A stretch of DNA of 64,000 nt from MKSF01 sp037190225 (GTDB lineage: Bacteria > Bacteroidota > Bacteroidia > Chitinophagales > Chitinophagaceae), in the NCBI GenBank assembly GCA_037190225.1, contig JBBCJL010000003.1:248001-312000 (forward strand), given 5' to 3'. The position numbers and the translations under genes are program-made. The notes beneath the pieces were generated by a model. That model made no database searches. It saw only the letters and a list, made by a program, of their open reading frames with translations, and was not told the DNA's origin. Of this stretch, positions 1 to 9,482 are shown one piece after another (the first letter of the stretch is position 1; every line of letters begins with the position of its first letter).

Positions 1-1597
1 TATTCATCCGTAGCTCATACCCTATATTCAGGTTGAACAGCATCACCTTCCTGTTATTATCGGGGTCCACTATCTTGAACCCGTGATCGGCGGTACGCTG
101 GTCATAGTTCCTTAAGATATTGACGCCATTGGATACGGCGGAACCGTTGTCTATCGTTTGCTGCATAAGCATGGCCCTGCCGTCTATTTTCAGGCGGCGC
201 ACAGGCTGGTAGCGCATGTTGAATACCAGCTCCCGGAACGCCGCGCCGAGCGGGTGCGCGAGCGCCTGGTTGTAATGAGAGTAATTGGTGAGTATCTGCC
301 CGCCCATCTTCACATTCGAAGTATAGGTAAAGGGCCGTACCGCGTTGCCTTCCAGCTGCAGGTCCAGGTTGGGGATGGCAAAGGCATCGTAATATTTGAT
401 GCCCAGCTGCGCGCCCCACTTATTGGCCCAGTAGCCATTGGCGGCAAAGAATTCACTGGCCGAAAATTCATTCAGGATGAACTGGCCGTACATATTCACG
501 CTTTTGACCGGGATAGCCTTGGCATTGATACCTATCAGGATCTTATCCGGGCTGCCCATAGCTCTTTCCACTGACCTGTAGAAGATAATAGGATTAAGAT
601 AGCCGAACTCATACCGGTCACGCCGCCCGAAGATGACCGATTCAAAAAGCCCTACATTCAGCCAGCGGAAAAGGTTGGTGCTTAAATGATGCGTTGTGGC
701 GAACTTGTACTCCTGCGTAGCGCCCGTATAGCCCATGTAAATGCTTTGCGGCTGGTAAAGGGTATAGATATTCTGGTATTTCAGCTTCCATACCCTGGTC
801 TGCAGGCCGGCAAACCAGGCAGCTTCGGAAAAGTCGCTCAGCATCAGGGAACGGTACCCGTCCCCTATAAAGTGCTTGCCATAGCCGATACTGAGATTCA
901 TATGATCTTTCAGCACTTTAAGGTCTGCCTGTCCTCTCCATAAATGATAGCTCCATACGCCAACGCTGCTCCGACTGTACCTGCCTGCACCCGGAACAGC
1001 CTGGTATTGCTGCTCGTATTGCCTGAAAATAAAGGCGGGATCTTCGGAATTGTAGGTATATTCGGCATACAGGTTCAGGATATCCGAAACAGTGGTCTTT
1101 AATTCGAACCCGGCAGCAAGATGCATCCGGCTCTCCTGCTCATTTTCTGACTTATCATAGAAGTACTGTATGCCCAGCTTGGGATTGATGCTGAAATAGA
1201 ACTTCCCGGGCCGGTTGTATTCCAGCAGCTGGGTTGGATTATTATACAGCGGCCTGACCGGGTTGGCCGTGCCCTGGTACACGGACGTGCCGCCCACTTC
1301 ATGCAGCCACTCCGCCTGGGTGTACAGGAGCTTGTTGATATTATACATATCCACATTGGTAACGGCGGCATCATAGATATTGCTCTTCAGCTGCAAGAGG
1401 TACCGTGCAACGTCTTTCTGGTACAGGGGACGCGCGCTCAGGTGAAGGTCGTCCGAGAATGCACCGTTAAGGCTTTCCAGCCGGTCCAGCAGCCTGTCGT
1501 CCTCCATATATCCCATCACGGGAGCAGACTGGGCGTCTACCCTCATGCTGCCCGCATAGAGCAGGCCTCCCAATAAAAGTAAACTTTTCCTTATCAT
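1..1597 (-). CDS. Outer-membrane beta-barrel protein, Wzi/RemB-like (3' end outside window)
   Basis: Minus-strand frame opens at an ATG at 1597 and stays open to the window edge, so the C-terminus is missing; at least 532 codons are present. The first 20 or so residues form a Sec signal peptide (MIRKSLLLLGG...). The rest is rich in aromatic residues and alternating strands typical of an outer-membrane barrel (repeated patterns such as YAEYTYNSEDP, LSIGYGKHFIGDGYRS, KFYFSINPKLGIQYFY). The GYGKHFIGDGYRS-type segment resembles the capsule-assembly Wzi / RemB-like barrel proteins of Bacteroidota; this assignment is from memory of the family and is moderate. It is divergent from pheT, with a 194-bp shared upstream region. 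Confidence 0.75.
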   Translation of the reverse strand, partial: MIRKSLLLLGGLLYAGSMRVDAQSAPVMGYMEDDRLLDRLESLNGAFSDDLHLSARPLYQKDVARYLLQLKSNIYDAAVTNVDMYNINKLLYTQAEWLHEVGGTSVYQGTANPVRPLYNNPTQLLEYNRPGKFYFSINPKLGIQYFYDKSENEQESRMHLAAGFELKTTVSDILNLYAEYTYNSEDPAFIFRQYEQQYQAVPGAGRYSRSSVGVWSYHLWRGQADLKVLKDHMNLSIGYGKHFIGDGYRSLMLSDFSEAAWFAGLQTRVWKLKYQNIYTLYQPQSIYMGYTGATQEYKFATTHHLSTNLFRWLNVGLFESVIFGRRDRYEFGYLNPIIFYRSVERAMGSPDKILIGINAKAIPVKSVNMYGQFILNEFSASEFFAANGYWANKWGAQLGIKYYDAFAIPNLDLQLEGNAVRPFTYTSNVKMGGQILTNYSHYNQALAHPLGAAFRELVFNMRYQPVRRLKIDGRAMLMQQTIDNGSAVSNGVNILRNYDQRTADHGFKIVDPDNNRKVMLFNLNIGYELRMN

Positions 1598-1738
1598 ACA
1601 ACGCGTTCCATATTGAAAATATGGTGCAAGTTACCTATTTATCATGAAATTTTACCATTTGAAGGAAAGGGGCCCGGTTACCTTACCACACTCTTCTAAA
1701 GCGTGGAATTAAATAGGAAAAATACACCTATAATAGTT

Positions 1739-1746
1739 TAACTTTG
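1739..1746 (+). promoter_or_regulatory. -7 promoter box of pheT
   Basis: TAACTTTG matches the Bacteroidota sigma-A -7 consensus TAnnTTTG exactly. It lies 45 bp before the pheT start. I see no clear TTG element at -33, so the call rests on the -7 box alone. The same TAACTTTGCA string recurs before purL. Confidence 0.55.
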
Positions 1747-1791
1747 CACTCTTAAATACACTGACCATAACATTGTACACCCGATTAAATT

Positions 1792-4206
1792 ATGGAGATA
1801 TCATATAACTGGCTGTCCCGGTACCTGCCGCAGCCTATACCAATAGACGAGCTGAGCATTATCCTGACAGGCATAGGACTGGAAGTAGAGCATATAGAAA
1901 AATTTGAAGCTGTAAAAGGTTCCCTGGAAGGACTGGTGACCGGGCAGGTGCTAACCTGTGAGCCGCATCCCAACGCCGACAAGCTGCGTGTTACCACAGT
2001 AGATGTGGGTAACGGCACCGTGCTGCCTATTGTATGCGGCGCTCCGAACGTGGCCACCGGGCAGAAGGTGATAGTAGCTACCGCAGGCACTACCGTTCAC
2101 CCGCTGACAGGCGCAGCCTTTGAGATCAAGAAAGCCAAAATACGCGGCGAGGTCAGTGAAGGTATGATATGCGCGGAGGATGAGATCGGGCTGGGTACAA
2201 GCCATGAGGGTATTATGATATTACCTGATCATGTACCGGTCGGGGAAGCAGCCAAATCCTATTTTGATATTCCCGCTCCGGACTATACCATCTCCATCGG
2301 GCTGACACCCAACAGGAGCGATGCCAATTCCCACCTGGGAGTGGCAAAGGATGTCTGCGCTTACCAGACGCATCATACCGGCCGGGAGTGGAAGGTAGTG
2401 CTGCCGGAAATTGAAGAGATACAGCCCGCAGCCGACCTGCCCGTTACTATACAACTGGACAATCCGGCTGCTTGTCCCCTGTATGCAGGCATTACCATTA
2501 AAGGCATCCGGGTAGCACCCTCGCCGGAATGGCTCCAGCAGGCATTAAAGGCCATCGGCCAGCGCAGCGTTAATAACGTGGTGGATATTACCAATTATAT
2601 TTTGCACGAAACGGGACAGCCGCTGCATGCTTTCGATTATGACAGCATTGCCGGCCGGACCATAATAGTAAAGAACGTTCCGGAAGGTACCACATTTCAA
2701 ACCCTGGATGAAAAGGAACGCACCTTACGCGCGGAAGATCTTATGATCTGCGATAGTGAAAAGCCTCTGGCTATGGCCGGTATCTTCGGGGGGCTTGCTT
2801 CCGGCGTCACTGACCATACGACCAACCTGTTCATTGAAAGCGCCTATTTCGACCCCAAAACCATCAGGCGTACCTCGCTGCATCACGGCCTGCGTACCGA
2901 TGCCGCCACCCATTTTGAAAAAGGCGTGGATATCTCTCTTGTCATGCCTGCCCTGAAAAGAGCGGTACAGCTTATTATATCCGTAGCGGGAGGCGCACCG
3001 GCATCTGACATCATCACTGCCAGCGGCGCGGTATTCACACCCAGAAGGATCACCTTTTCCGGCGAATACATCAGCGCTTTGTGCGGGAAGACCTATGCAC
3101 CGGAGCAGATCACCGCGATCCTGGAAGCCCTGGGCTTTGAAATGCTCAGCAGCGATGCCGGCCGGTTTGAGGTGCTGGTGCCCAGCAATAAGACCGATGT
3201 GCACCAGGCCGCGGATATCGCGGAGGAAATACTCCGTATAGACGGGCTGGACAATGTACCAGTTCCGGGTACGGTAAGCATTTCCCTGAATAAAAGGTCC
3301 ACGCCTGTTTCCAGGAAATGGAAAGAGCGCATAGCCAATCACCTGACAGGCCTGGGAATGACCGAGATCGTTACCAATTCCATTACCAACAGCAAATATT
3401 ATCCCGATAAGGAGGCCACGCTGGTAAGGATGCTGAACAACCTGACCTCCGAGCTGGACTGTATGCGTCCCGCTATGCTGGAGTCAGGACTGGAAGTATT
3501 GAACTTCAATATCAACAGGAAGCAGCAGGACCTCAAATTATACGAGATCGGTCACGTTTATGCAACCTCCGGCAGCGGCCAGTACCGGCAGTCCGGCAGG
3601 CTGGGGATCTGGCTTACCGGAAATATTGCCGAAAACAGCTGGCACAGCCAACCTGGAAAGACAGATCTTTTTTATGCCAAAGGCATCACAGAAAGCATAC
3701 TGAGAATATGCGGCGTATCGAAGTTCCAGCTAAAAACGGATAACGGCATGCTTTCCTGGAACAGGGGCAAGGACAGCATCGCTGTGCTTATGAGCGTACC
3801 CGCTCCGACCTTAAAGGCATTTGACATCAAACAGGAGGTCTATTATATAGAGTTCCACTGGGAAATATTAATGCAGGCCATCGGCAACAGCCAGCAGCAG
3901 ATACGGTACACGGAAATACCCAAATACCCTGCTATGAAAAGGGACCTTGCCGTGGTGGTCAATAAGGGTGTGACCTATGAGCAGCTCCTGCAGGTGATCC
4001 ATAAGCAAAAATTCCGTACGCTTACGAATTTCGACCTGTTCGATGTATTTGAAAGCGAGAAGCTGGGCTCGGACAAAAAGTCGCTGGCGCTGAGCTTCAC
4101 CTTCCTGGACTCCGAAAAGACCCTGACAGATACGGAAGTGGATAGTATGATGCAGCAGCTCATCAAAGCGTTTGAGAAGGATACGGAAGCCCTGATCAGG
4201 CAGTAG
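1792..4206 (+). CDS. pheT: Phenylalanyl-tRNA synthetase beta subunit
   Basis: Charges tRNA-Phe together with the alpha subunit (PheS, not in the window) as a cytoplasmic alpha2-beta2 enzyme. The 804-residue length is normal for bacterial PheT. Domains in order: N-terminal MEISYNWLSRYLP, tRNA-binding OB fold about 40-150 (HPNADKLRVTTVDVGNG), B3/B4 editing domain about 215-375 (starting after TPNRSDANSHLGVAKD), B5 domain about 405-470, catalytic-like core, and C-terminal ferredoxin-fold anticodon-binding domain from about 710 (PKYPAMKRDLAVVV). ATG at 1792 matches the usual family start. The coiled-coil gene follows 34 bp later, suggesting one transcript. Confidence 0.97.
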   Translation: MEISYNWLSRYLPQPIPIDELSIILTGIGLEVEHIEKFEAVKGSLEGLVTGQVLTCEPHPNADKLRVTTVDVGNGTVLPIVCGAPNVATGQKVIVATAGTTVHPLTGAAFEIKKAKIRGEVSEGMICAEDEIGLGTSHEGIMILPDHVPVGEAAKSYFDIPAPDYTISIGLTPNRSDANSHLGVAKDVCAYQTHHTGREWKVVLPEIEEIQPAADLPVTIQLDNPAACPLYAGITIKGIRVAPSPEWLQQALKAIGQRSVNNVVDITNYILHETGQPLHAFDYDSIAGRTIIVKNVPEGTTFQTLDEKERTLRAEDLMICDSEKPLAMAGIFGGLASGVTDHTTNLFIESAYFDPKTIRRTSLHHGLRTDAATHFEKGVDISLVMPALKRAVQLIISVAGGAPASDIITASGAVFTPRRITFSGEYISALCGKTYAPEQITAILEALGFEMLSSDAGRFEVLVPSNKTDVHQAADIAEEILRIDGLDNVPVPGTVSISLNKRSTPVSRKWKERIANHLTGLGMTEIVTNSITNSKYYPDKEATLVRMLNNLTSELDCMRPAMLESGLEVLNFNINRKQQDLKLYEIGHVYATSGSGQYRQSGRLGIWLTGNIAENSWHSQPGKTDLFYAKGITESILRICGVSKFQLKTDNGMLSWNRGKDSIAVLMSVPAPTLKAFDIKQEVYYIEFHWEILMQAIGNSQQQIRYTEIPKYPAMKRDLAVVVNKGVTYEQLLQVIHKQKFRTLTNFDLFDVFESEKLGSDKKSLALSFTFLDSEKTLTDTEVDSMMQQLIKAFEKDTEALIRQ

Positions 4207-4240
4207 ATCCCGCCGGAAAGGCCTTAAATCACATTTTATT

Positions 4241-4516
4241 ATGAAGACCCTGGACACTTTAAATCAGAAAATTGAGTTATTAGTGAAGCAGCACCGGCAG
4301 CTGCAGGCAGATCACCAGCTGCTGGTAAAGGAGTATGAAAAGCAGCTGAAGCATAACGAGAAGCTGGAACAGGAAATAAGATCGCTGCAAAAGAAAATTG
4401 ATGAGCTGGTGGTACAGCATACCGTACAGATATTAACGGATGCGCAGAAAGCCGCCCTTAAGAAACAGCTGGCAGCCATCATCGCAAGGATAGACAATAA
4501 CTTAAAACTGCTGTAA
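4241..4516 (+). CDS. Small coiled-coil protein downstream of pheT
   Basis: A 91-residue protein that is almost entirely a charged alpha-helical coiled coil (heptad-like runs of L, K, E and Q between residues 5 and 60, ending in IARIDNNLKLL). No signal peptide or membrane segment. Genes of this size and type commonly sit between pheT and zapA in Bacteroidota; here the next gene is a lipoprotein and no zapA follows. It may take part in cell division or act as a partner of ZapA encoded elsewhere, but this is inference. Spacing of 34 bp from pheT and 10 bp to the next gene supports an operon. Confidence 0.8.
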   Translation: MKTLDTLNQKIELLVKQHRQLQADHQLLVKEYEKQLKHNEKLEQEIRSLQKKIDELVVQHTVQILTDAQKAALKKQLAAIIARIDNNLKLL

Positions 4517-4526
4517 ATAAGAGCGT

Positions 4527-5078
4527 ATGCGTTTAAAAAAGGGATTACAGTACCTGTGCTTTATGTGGGGATGCGCCATGCTGCTGTTCGCCGCTTCCTG
4601 CAATAAGGAACAGGTGTGCTTCATTCCCACCAACGTGACAGGAAAAATGATCTTTTCAGTAAAGGAAGCCCGTGATACGCTGATCTTCACGGACACCAAC
4701 GTTATTGATACCACCATTATCTCCTACCGCGATACTGCTATGACCGCCCCGGCAATGCTTACATTCGGCTATGACACCAATTATATCATCTATGGCATCA
4801 GGGGACAAAGCATTATATCCTTTTCCCTGGACCCCGACCTGCCAAGCATCAGCTATAAGGTCATCCCGGATAATAACGAGCCTGAGCAGCATGATACGCT
4901 CACGATAGGATACGATAGTCACCTTTACTTTATTTCCAACGATTGCGGCTTTACCTATAATTATAAGATCACATCCGTTCATATCACTAACCATCATATT
5001 GATTCTTCTGCCGTTATTACCCCGGAAGTGACCACGGAAGGAAGTAAACAACATATCAGACTCTACTTTTTCAAGTAA
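4527..5078 (+). CDS. DUF6452-type lipoprotein
   Basis: 183 residues with a signal peptide and lipobox (FAASC, Cys25), so a predicted lipid-anchored periplasmic or surface protein. The cysteine is followed by NKEQVC, a pattern I associate with the DUF6452 family; the mature part is beta-rich with repeated D-T-x-I segments. The next gene starts immediately after its stop (5079) and encodes a DUF6048-type protein; these two families are usually paired in Bacteroidota, which supports both calls. Molecular function is unknown. The start (ATG 4527) is 10 bp after the coiled-coil gene. Confidence 0.82.
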   Translation: MRLKKGLQYLCFMWGCAMLLFAASCNKEQVCFIPTNVTGKMIFSVKEARDTLIFTDTNVIDTTIISYRDTAMTAPAMLTFGYDTNYIIYGIRGQSIISFSLDPDLPSISYKVIPDNNEPEQHDTLTIGYDSHLYFISNDCGFTYNYKITSVHITNHHIDSSAVITPEVTTEGSKQHIRLYFFK

Positions 5079-5891
5079 ATGAAACCATACCTGCTCCTGC
5101 TTTTATCCGTCCTATCGTTCACCGGCGCTGCCCGCGCACAGGTAACCGCTCTCCAGGCAGACAGCCTGAAGCAGCAGGCTGTTGCCGACAGCACGGGAAA
5201 GCATCTGCAGGAAGACAGCCTGAAAGCTCCGGCAGCACCTCCTTCTTCCCGGGCAGATACCTCCGGCACCGTACCTGCGGCTACCGGAAAGAAGCGACCT
5301 GAATACCAGCCCCAAATCAAGCTGCTGGTGGATGTGGGCAACCTGGGACTCAATTTCCTGGACGACCGCAGAAACGATTACGAAATATCCGTAGACTATC
5401 TCTACAGGAATAACTGGTATATTGTGGCTGAGGGCGGCTATGCCGAGGGCAAGATGGATTATGACAACCTTCGATACAGGACTACCAGCGGCTATCTGCG
5501 TATCGGGGGAGACAAATCCCTGCTGGAACCTATCAGCAAGCGCGACCTGGACATCGTTTTTTTCGGGTTCCGCTACGGGATAGGTATGGGCAACAGGGGT
5601 GACGCCTATTATGTGGTACCTTCCCAGTTCGGACCCTCAAAGGAAGGTATCTTCGAAAGTCAGGATTTCATTGTCCATTGGGGCGAAATGACCGCCGGGA
5701 TGCGTGTAGAATTATGGCAGGGCATCTATGCCGGCTGGAATTTCAGGGCGCGTTTCCTGCTGAACGGCAAAATTTTCGAGCAAAAAATAAGTCCCAATTA
5801 CATCGCCGGCTATGGCGTGGCAGACAAAGCTACTTCTTTCGGCTTTAATATTTATTTAGGTTACGCGTTCAGATGGCACAGAAAATCGTAA
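5079..5891 (+). CDS. DUF6048-type outer-membrane protein
   Basis: 270 residues with a cleavable signal peptide (about 1-20, ending ARAQ), a 60-residue low-complexity linker rich in A, D, S and K, then a beta-rich domain from about residue 80 (RPEYQPQIKLLVDVGN, later FGFRYGIGMGN, ending GYAFRWHRKS), compatible with a small outer-membrane barrel. It directly abuts the DUF6452 lipoprotein gene, so the two are probably translationally coupled and function together in the envelope. Function unknown. It ends the pheT transcript; 394 bp of AT-rich noncoding DNA follow. Confidence 0.82.
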   Translation: MKPYLLLLLSVLSFTGAARAQVTALQADSLKQQAVADSTGKHLQEDSLKAPAAPPSSRADTSGTVPAATGKKRPEYQPQIKLLVDVGNLGLNFLDDRRNDYEISVDYLYRNNWYIVAEGGYAEGKMDYDNLRYRTTSGYLRIGGDKSLLEPISKRDLDIVFFGFRYGIGMGNRGDAYYVVPSQFGPSKEGIFESQDFIVHWGEMTAGMRVELWQGIYAGWNFRARFLLNGKIFEQKISPNYIAGYGVADKATSFGFNIYLGYAFRWHRKS

Positions 5892-6285
5892 CTTGCCATC
5901 TCCAATACCCTTATCCCTGCATAAGCTCTTTCCCGTATAAGATGCATATGATGTTACGCCGGCATCATCACTGATGCAAAACCTTCACCTTTATTGTTAA
6001 AAACCCACCATGTCATTCAGGAAATTATACCCTGAACAGGGTATTTTATTTCTGCCTCAAAATACAGGGTCGACATATTGTTGTATATACAATAATATAG
6101 TAGTTTATTTTTTAAAGTAATATATATTTGTATTTTTATCATTATCAATAATATACGATATAAATATATTTATAATTTTTAAAAATACACGTATCAGTAA
6201 CATTTTATTAACAATATTGTTTTACATATATTTTAACTTTACAGACTTATTTCTTACCAAAGAACCAAAAAAAAACCAGTTTAAA
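5892..6285. other. AT-rich intergenic region with promoter signals
   Basis: 394 bp without a supportable gene. It contains the palindrome at 6028-6043, a -7-like TATATTTG at 6123-6130, and TAACTTTA at 6234-6241, 44 bp before the next start. The latter two are candidate promoters for the large secreted protein; neither has a clear -33 box. Confidence 0.5.
6028..6043. promoter_or_regulatory. TACCCTG/CAGGGTA palindrome, possible operator
   Basis: Perfect inverted repeat TACCCTG-AA-CAGGGTA followed by TTTTATTTC. The same half sites, in the same order and also followed by a T-rich run, occur upstream of the TPR lipoprotein gene at 63352-63383 with an 18-bp gap. The recurrence suggests a shared operator or extended promoter element. 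The regulator is unknown. Confidence 0.45.
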
Positions 6286-9216
6286 ATGAAGTTCATTTCC
6301 ATCAACCACCTGTTGTTGGGAGCCAGCCTTTTTCTTACCGCTTTTACAGGCAGCTCTCAAACACCAGTGACCAAAATCTATACCGATTTTAACGGTTTCT
6401 GGAGTACTGACTCCACTGCCAGATTCCCCAACACTTCTCATCACCTTTTGGGATTCCGCATCGGCAGTACTCCAAATGACAGCATTTTTTCAACGGGTGT
6501 CAATGATTCGCTGCTCCGGGCGCAGGGAATGAATTTTATACCCGTCAATTTCAAGGCCGTCCCTATAAGCCTGGGTAACAGGAGCGGCTCAAGCTATTAC
6601 ATAGGGATAGGCAGCAATTACAATAATACCTGGCAGCCTCCCAATCCCTCGCCACCCTATACCGCACCTTACTTCAGGTCCCCGGAATATTACCTGACAG
6701 ACGGCATACAGGGCCTTGATATCGGTACCGCAGTATTCAATATTCCAGCAGGTACCAATGGCACTTCCTACCAGGTTGACCAGTTCAGCGTGTCAAGAAT
6801 CGGGGATGGAATTCCTGATATTGTTGTGACCCAGACCGGCGTGTTCAGCGGTACAGCGGACAAGTTCAGGTTTGTAGATATCAACGGCAATACCGTAGGT
6901 AATGAATTATCCAGCAGCTTTCCCGGCAGCCTGGGTGTTGCGCACTGGGCATTTTATAATGTCAGCAACGGCTATTATACCAGCCCCCAGCCCCAGGGAA
7001 CAGGCTATATTGATAATAACCGGAATCCCCGGGATATCAGGGTGCTGCAATGGGACCTCGTTTCCTTTGGTCTGAATGCCAGCAATGTGGGCAATGTCAC
7101 GCATTTCATCCACCAGCTTGGAGGCAGCAGCGACCCGGCTTTTGTGGCTTACAATACTTCCTCTTTCCGCGCGCTGGGCAATCTCAGTCCCGGATGCGGC
7201 TCTTCAGTTACGCCGCCTGTATGGTTACAATCCGGTACGGGCATTACTGCCAACTCATCCGGCCAGATCTCCTCCTGGAAAAACGATGGTAACAATACCA
7301 ACAATGGCGAGCAAAGCAATAGCGCCATAGCGCCCATCGTGCAACCCGCATCTTTCAACACCAACTACAGGCCCTATGTCCATTTCAGCGGGGGCAACAT
7401 CATGCACCAGCTGAATACGCCTTTCAGCAGCGCGAACGATAGCTTTGACATTTTTGTGGTGTCGCGCGCTACTGTTACAGCCGGGTATCAGAAGATCGTA
7501 GGCTTTAAAAAGAGCGGGGCCAGCAGGAATGATTATGCCTCGCTCTGGCTGACACCTTCCGGGCAGCTGGAATTCAGGGATAGCACCGTTACGCTGCTGA
7601 CCTCAGCCGGCACTCCGGGCATCAGCAATCTGGGCATATGGCATATCAGCTATACCCGCGGAGGCAACCTCTCCATTGCGCTGAACGGCAACCCGACAGC
7701 CGTGCTGTCCGGCGTTACGCTCAGCCTGCCTGCCTACCATACCGAGTACGGTGATAATACCTCCGACTTTGACCTGGCAGAGATCATATTCTATAACAGC
7801 AACCTGCCGGCAGCGGAGCTCCGGCGCATCCATTCCTACCTGTCCCTTAAATATGGCATTCATTATACCGCAGATTACATGTCCGGTACGAATAATACCA
7901 TCTGGAAGCAAAATAACGGCGGCTATACCCACAATATCTTCGGTATAGGCCGGGAAGATTGTATCGGAATGCTGCAGAAGCAATCGCATTCCGTGACATC
8001 CGGCATCACATCAGAAGATATCATACAGGTAGGGCTGGATACGATTTTTCCTTCCAATGCCCTTAACACCGGTAACATAGCGGATGCGCATTATATCCTG
8101 TGGGGTGATAACAACGGCAGCCTCACTACCCTGGACCAGATAAGAAGCAGGGAGCACTGCCTTTTAGCGCCCCAGAGAAGATGGCGTGCACAGGCAACCG
8201 GCAACCTTGCGGGCACTATGAATACCCTGGTAGCTATCCGGGCTGATGACATCTCGGGGCCGGGATGGGTAAGTCCTTCCAGCAACCCCCAGGATTATTT
8301 CCTGCTCATAGACCGGAATGCCAACGGGCTCTATAACGATGCTGTGGACGATGCTGTCGCAGCTTCAGAGATCAGCAACGGTGTGCTTATTTTTAAAAAT
8401 GTGCTTTGGGATACTGACCATTCCGCTTCCGACCTCTTTACGGTAGGCTATAAAGTAGCTACGCCCAACGCGGGACCGGACCAGACGCTGGCCGGCAACT
8501 CCTTTACCATGAACGCTTCTCCGGCAGCCGGAACCTGGACGCTCACTTCAAAAGATCCTGTCAATGCGACCGTCACTATCCAGGATGCCACCCAGTATAA
8601 TACACCGGTAACAGTATCCAACGGCGCGACCGCCGTTTTAAGATGGGAACCCCAGGGCACCGGCAGCTATTGCTATGATGAGGTCATGCTGATCAACAGC
8701 ACACCGCTTCCTATAAAGCTGGAATCTTTCAGGGCTGTTGTCCAGGGCAAGAGTACCGTATTGTTATCATGGAAAACGGCATCTGAAGAAAATAATAAAG
8801 GATTTTATATTGAACGTTCCGCGAACGGGACCGCATTTGAGACCATAGGATTCGTAAAAGGCAGGAATGTGCCATCCTCCTACCAGTTCACGGATACACG
8901 GCCTTTCAGTGGCGCGAACTTTTACAGGCTGAAGCAGGTGGACCTTGACGAGGTACATATTAGCTACAGCACAACAGAAAGGGCGGACCTGCCGGCAGGC
9001 AATCAATTTACCGTGGTTCCCAATCCGGTTACCGGTGAGCTTACCATCAAAGGACTGCCTTTACAGACCCCTGTCACTATCTTCAACGCGGTCGGCCAGA
9101 TCGTGTATGAAGGTCCATATACGGTACAGAACATCTCCTTATGGCCCAGCGGCTTTTACTGGATCCGCCTGATCCATAACGGTACCGTGGAGAGTATAAG
9201 GTTTACCAAACAATAA
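6286..9216 (+). CDS. Large secreted T9SS protein with LamG/DUF8202-like region
   Basis: 976 residues from the ATG at 6286; an upstream in-frame start at 6217 would add 23 residues ahead of an obvious signal peptide (MKFISINHLLLGASLFLTAF) and is rejected. After a unique N-terminal domain (about 30-300) comes a concanavalin/LamG-like segment (about 330-520) and a DUF8202-like part (FGIGREDCIGMLQKQS). The C-terminal 75 residues form a T9SS type A sorting domain (PNPVTGELTIKGL...IRFTKQ), so the protein should be exported across the outer membrane by type IX secretion and either released or surface-attached. An adhesive or matrix role is plausible but not shown. A strong terminator follows. Confidence 0.88.
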   Translation: MKFISINHLLLGASLFLTAFTGSSQTPVTKIYTDFNGFWSTDSTARFPNTSHHLLGFRIGSTPNDSIFSTGVNDSLLRAQGMNFIPVNFKAVPISLGNRSGSSYYIGIGSNYNNTWQPPNPSPPYTAPYFRSPEYYLTDGIQGLDIGTAVFNIPAGTNGTSYQVDQFSVSRIGDGIPDIVVTQTGVFSGTADKFRFVDINGNTVGNELSSSFPGSLGVAHWAFYNVSNGYYTSPQPQGTGYIDNNRNPRDIRVLQWDLVSFGLNASNVGNVTHFIHQLGGSSDPAFVAYNTSSFRALGNLSPGCGSSVTPPVWLQSGTGITANSSGQISSWKNDGNNTNNGEQSNSAIAPIVQPASFNTNYRPYVHFSGGNIMHQLNTPFSSANDSFDIFVVSRATVTAGYQKIVGFKKSGASRNDYASLWLTPSGQLEFRDSTVTLLTSAGTPGISNLGIWHISYTRGGNLSIALNGNPTAVLSGVTLSLPAYHTEYGDNTSDFDLAEIIFYNSNLPAAELRRIHSYLSLKYGIHYTADYMSGTNNTIWKQNNGGYTHNIFGIGREDCIGMLQKQSHSVTSGITSEDIIQVGLDTIFPSNALNTGNIADAHYILWGDNNGSLTTLDQIRSREHCLLAPQRRWRAQATGNLAGTMNTLVAIRADDISGPGWVSPSSNPQDYFLLIDRNANGLYNDAVDDAVAASEISNGVLIFKNVLWDTDHSASDLFTVGYKVATPNAGPDQTLAGNSFTMNASPAAGTWTLTSKDPVNATVTIQDATQYNTPVTVSNGATAVLRWEPQGTGSYCYDEVMLINSTPLPIKLESFRAVVQGKSTVLLSWKTASEENNKGFYIERSANGTAFETIGFVKGRNVPSSYQFTDTRPFSGANFYRLKQVDLDEVHISYSTTERADLPAGNQFTVVPNPVTGELTIKGLPLQTPVTIFNAVGQIVYEGPYTVQNISLWPSGFYWIRLIHNGTVESIRFTKQ

Positions 9217-9233
9217 GGCCGCAAGGTCTGTAT

Positions 9234-9267
9234 AAAAAAGGAACCGGCGATGCCGGTTCCTTTTTTA
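9234..9267 (+). terminator. Rho-independent terminator
   Basis: A-run, then stem GGAACCGGC (9240-9248), loop GAT, GCCGGTTCC (9252-9260) and six T. It is symmetric enough to act in both directions, but no minus-strand gene ends close by. Confidence 0.85.
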
Positions 9268-9482
9268 TTATCCCGATCATAAATGATCGCGGATCAATAA
9301 GTAGTGAGTATCTTCTTACAGGAAGCAGCCTGCTTATTACACATTTCGCTGAGCAGTCCTTCCTGACAGGGCATGCTTTCACCTAAAGATATTGTACCCC
9401 TGACGGGCGGGGACCATTGCTTATGCCGGTTCCTGCTTATTATAGTGCACCTGCCCTTCCATATGATATTATAGGTGGCCAG

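Noticed and set aside
9299..9478. About 58-codon minus-strand frame reading ...ESMPCQEGLLSEMCNKQ...
   Set aside because: Open between stops and somewhat protein-like with cysteines, but its only in-frame ATG is near the end. Possible relic; not enough for a gene call.
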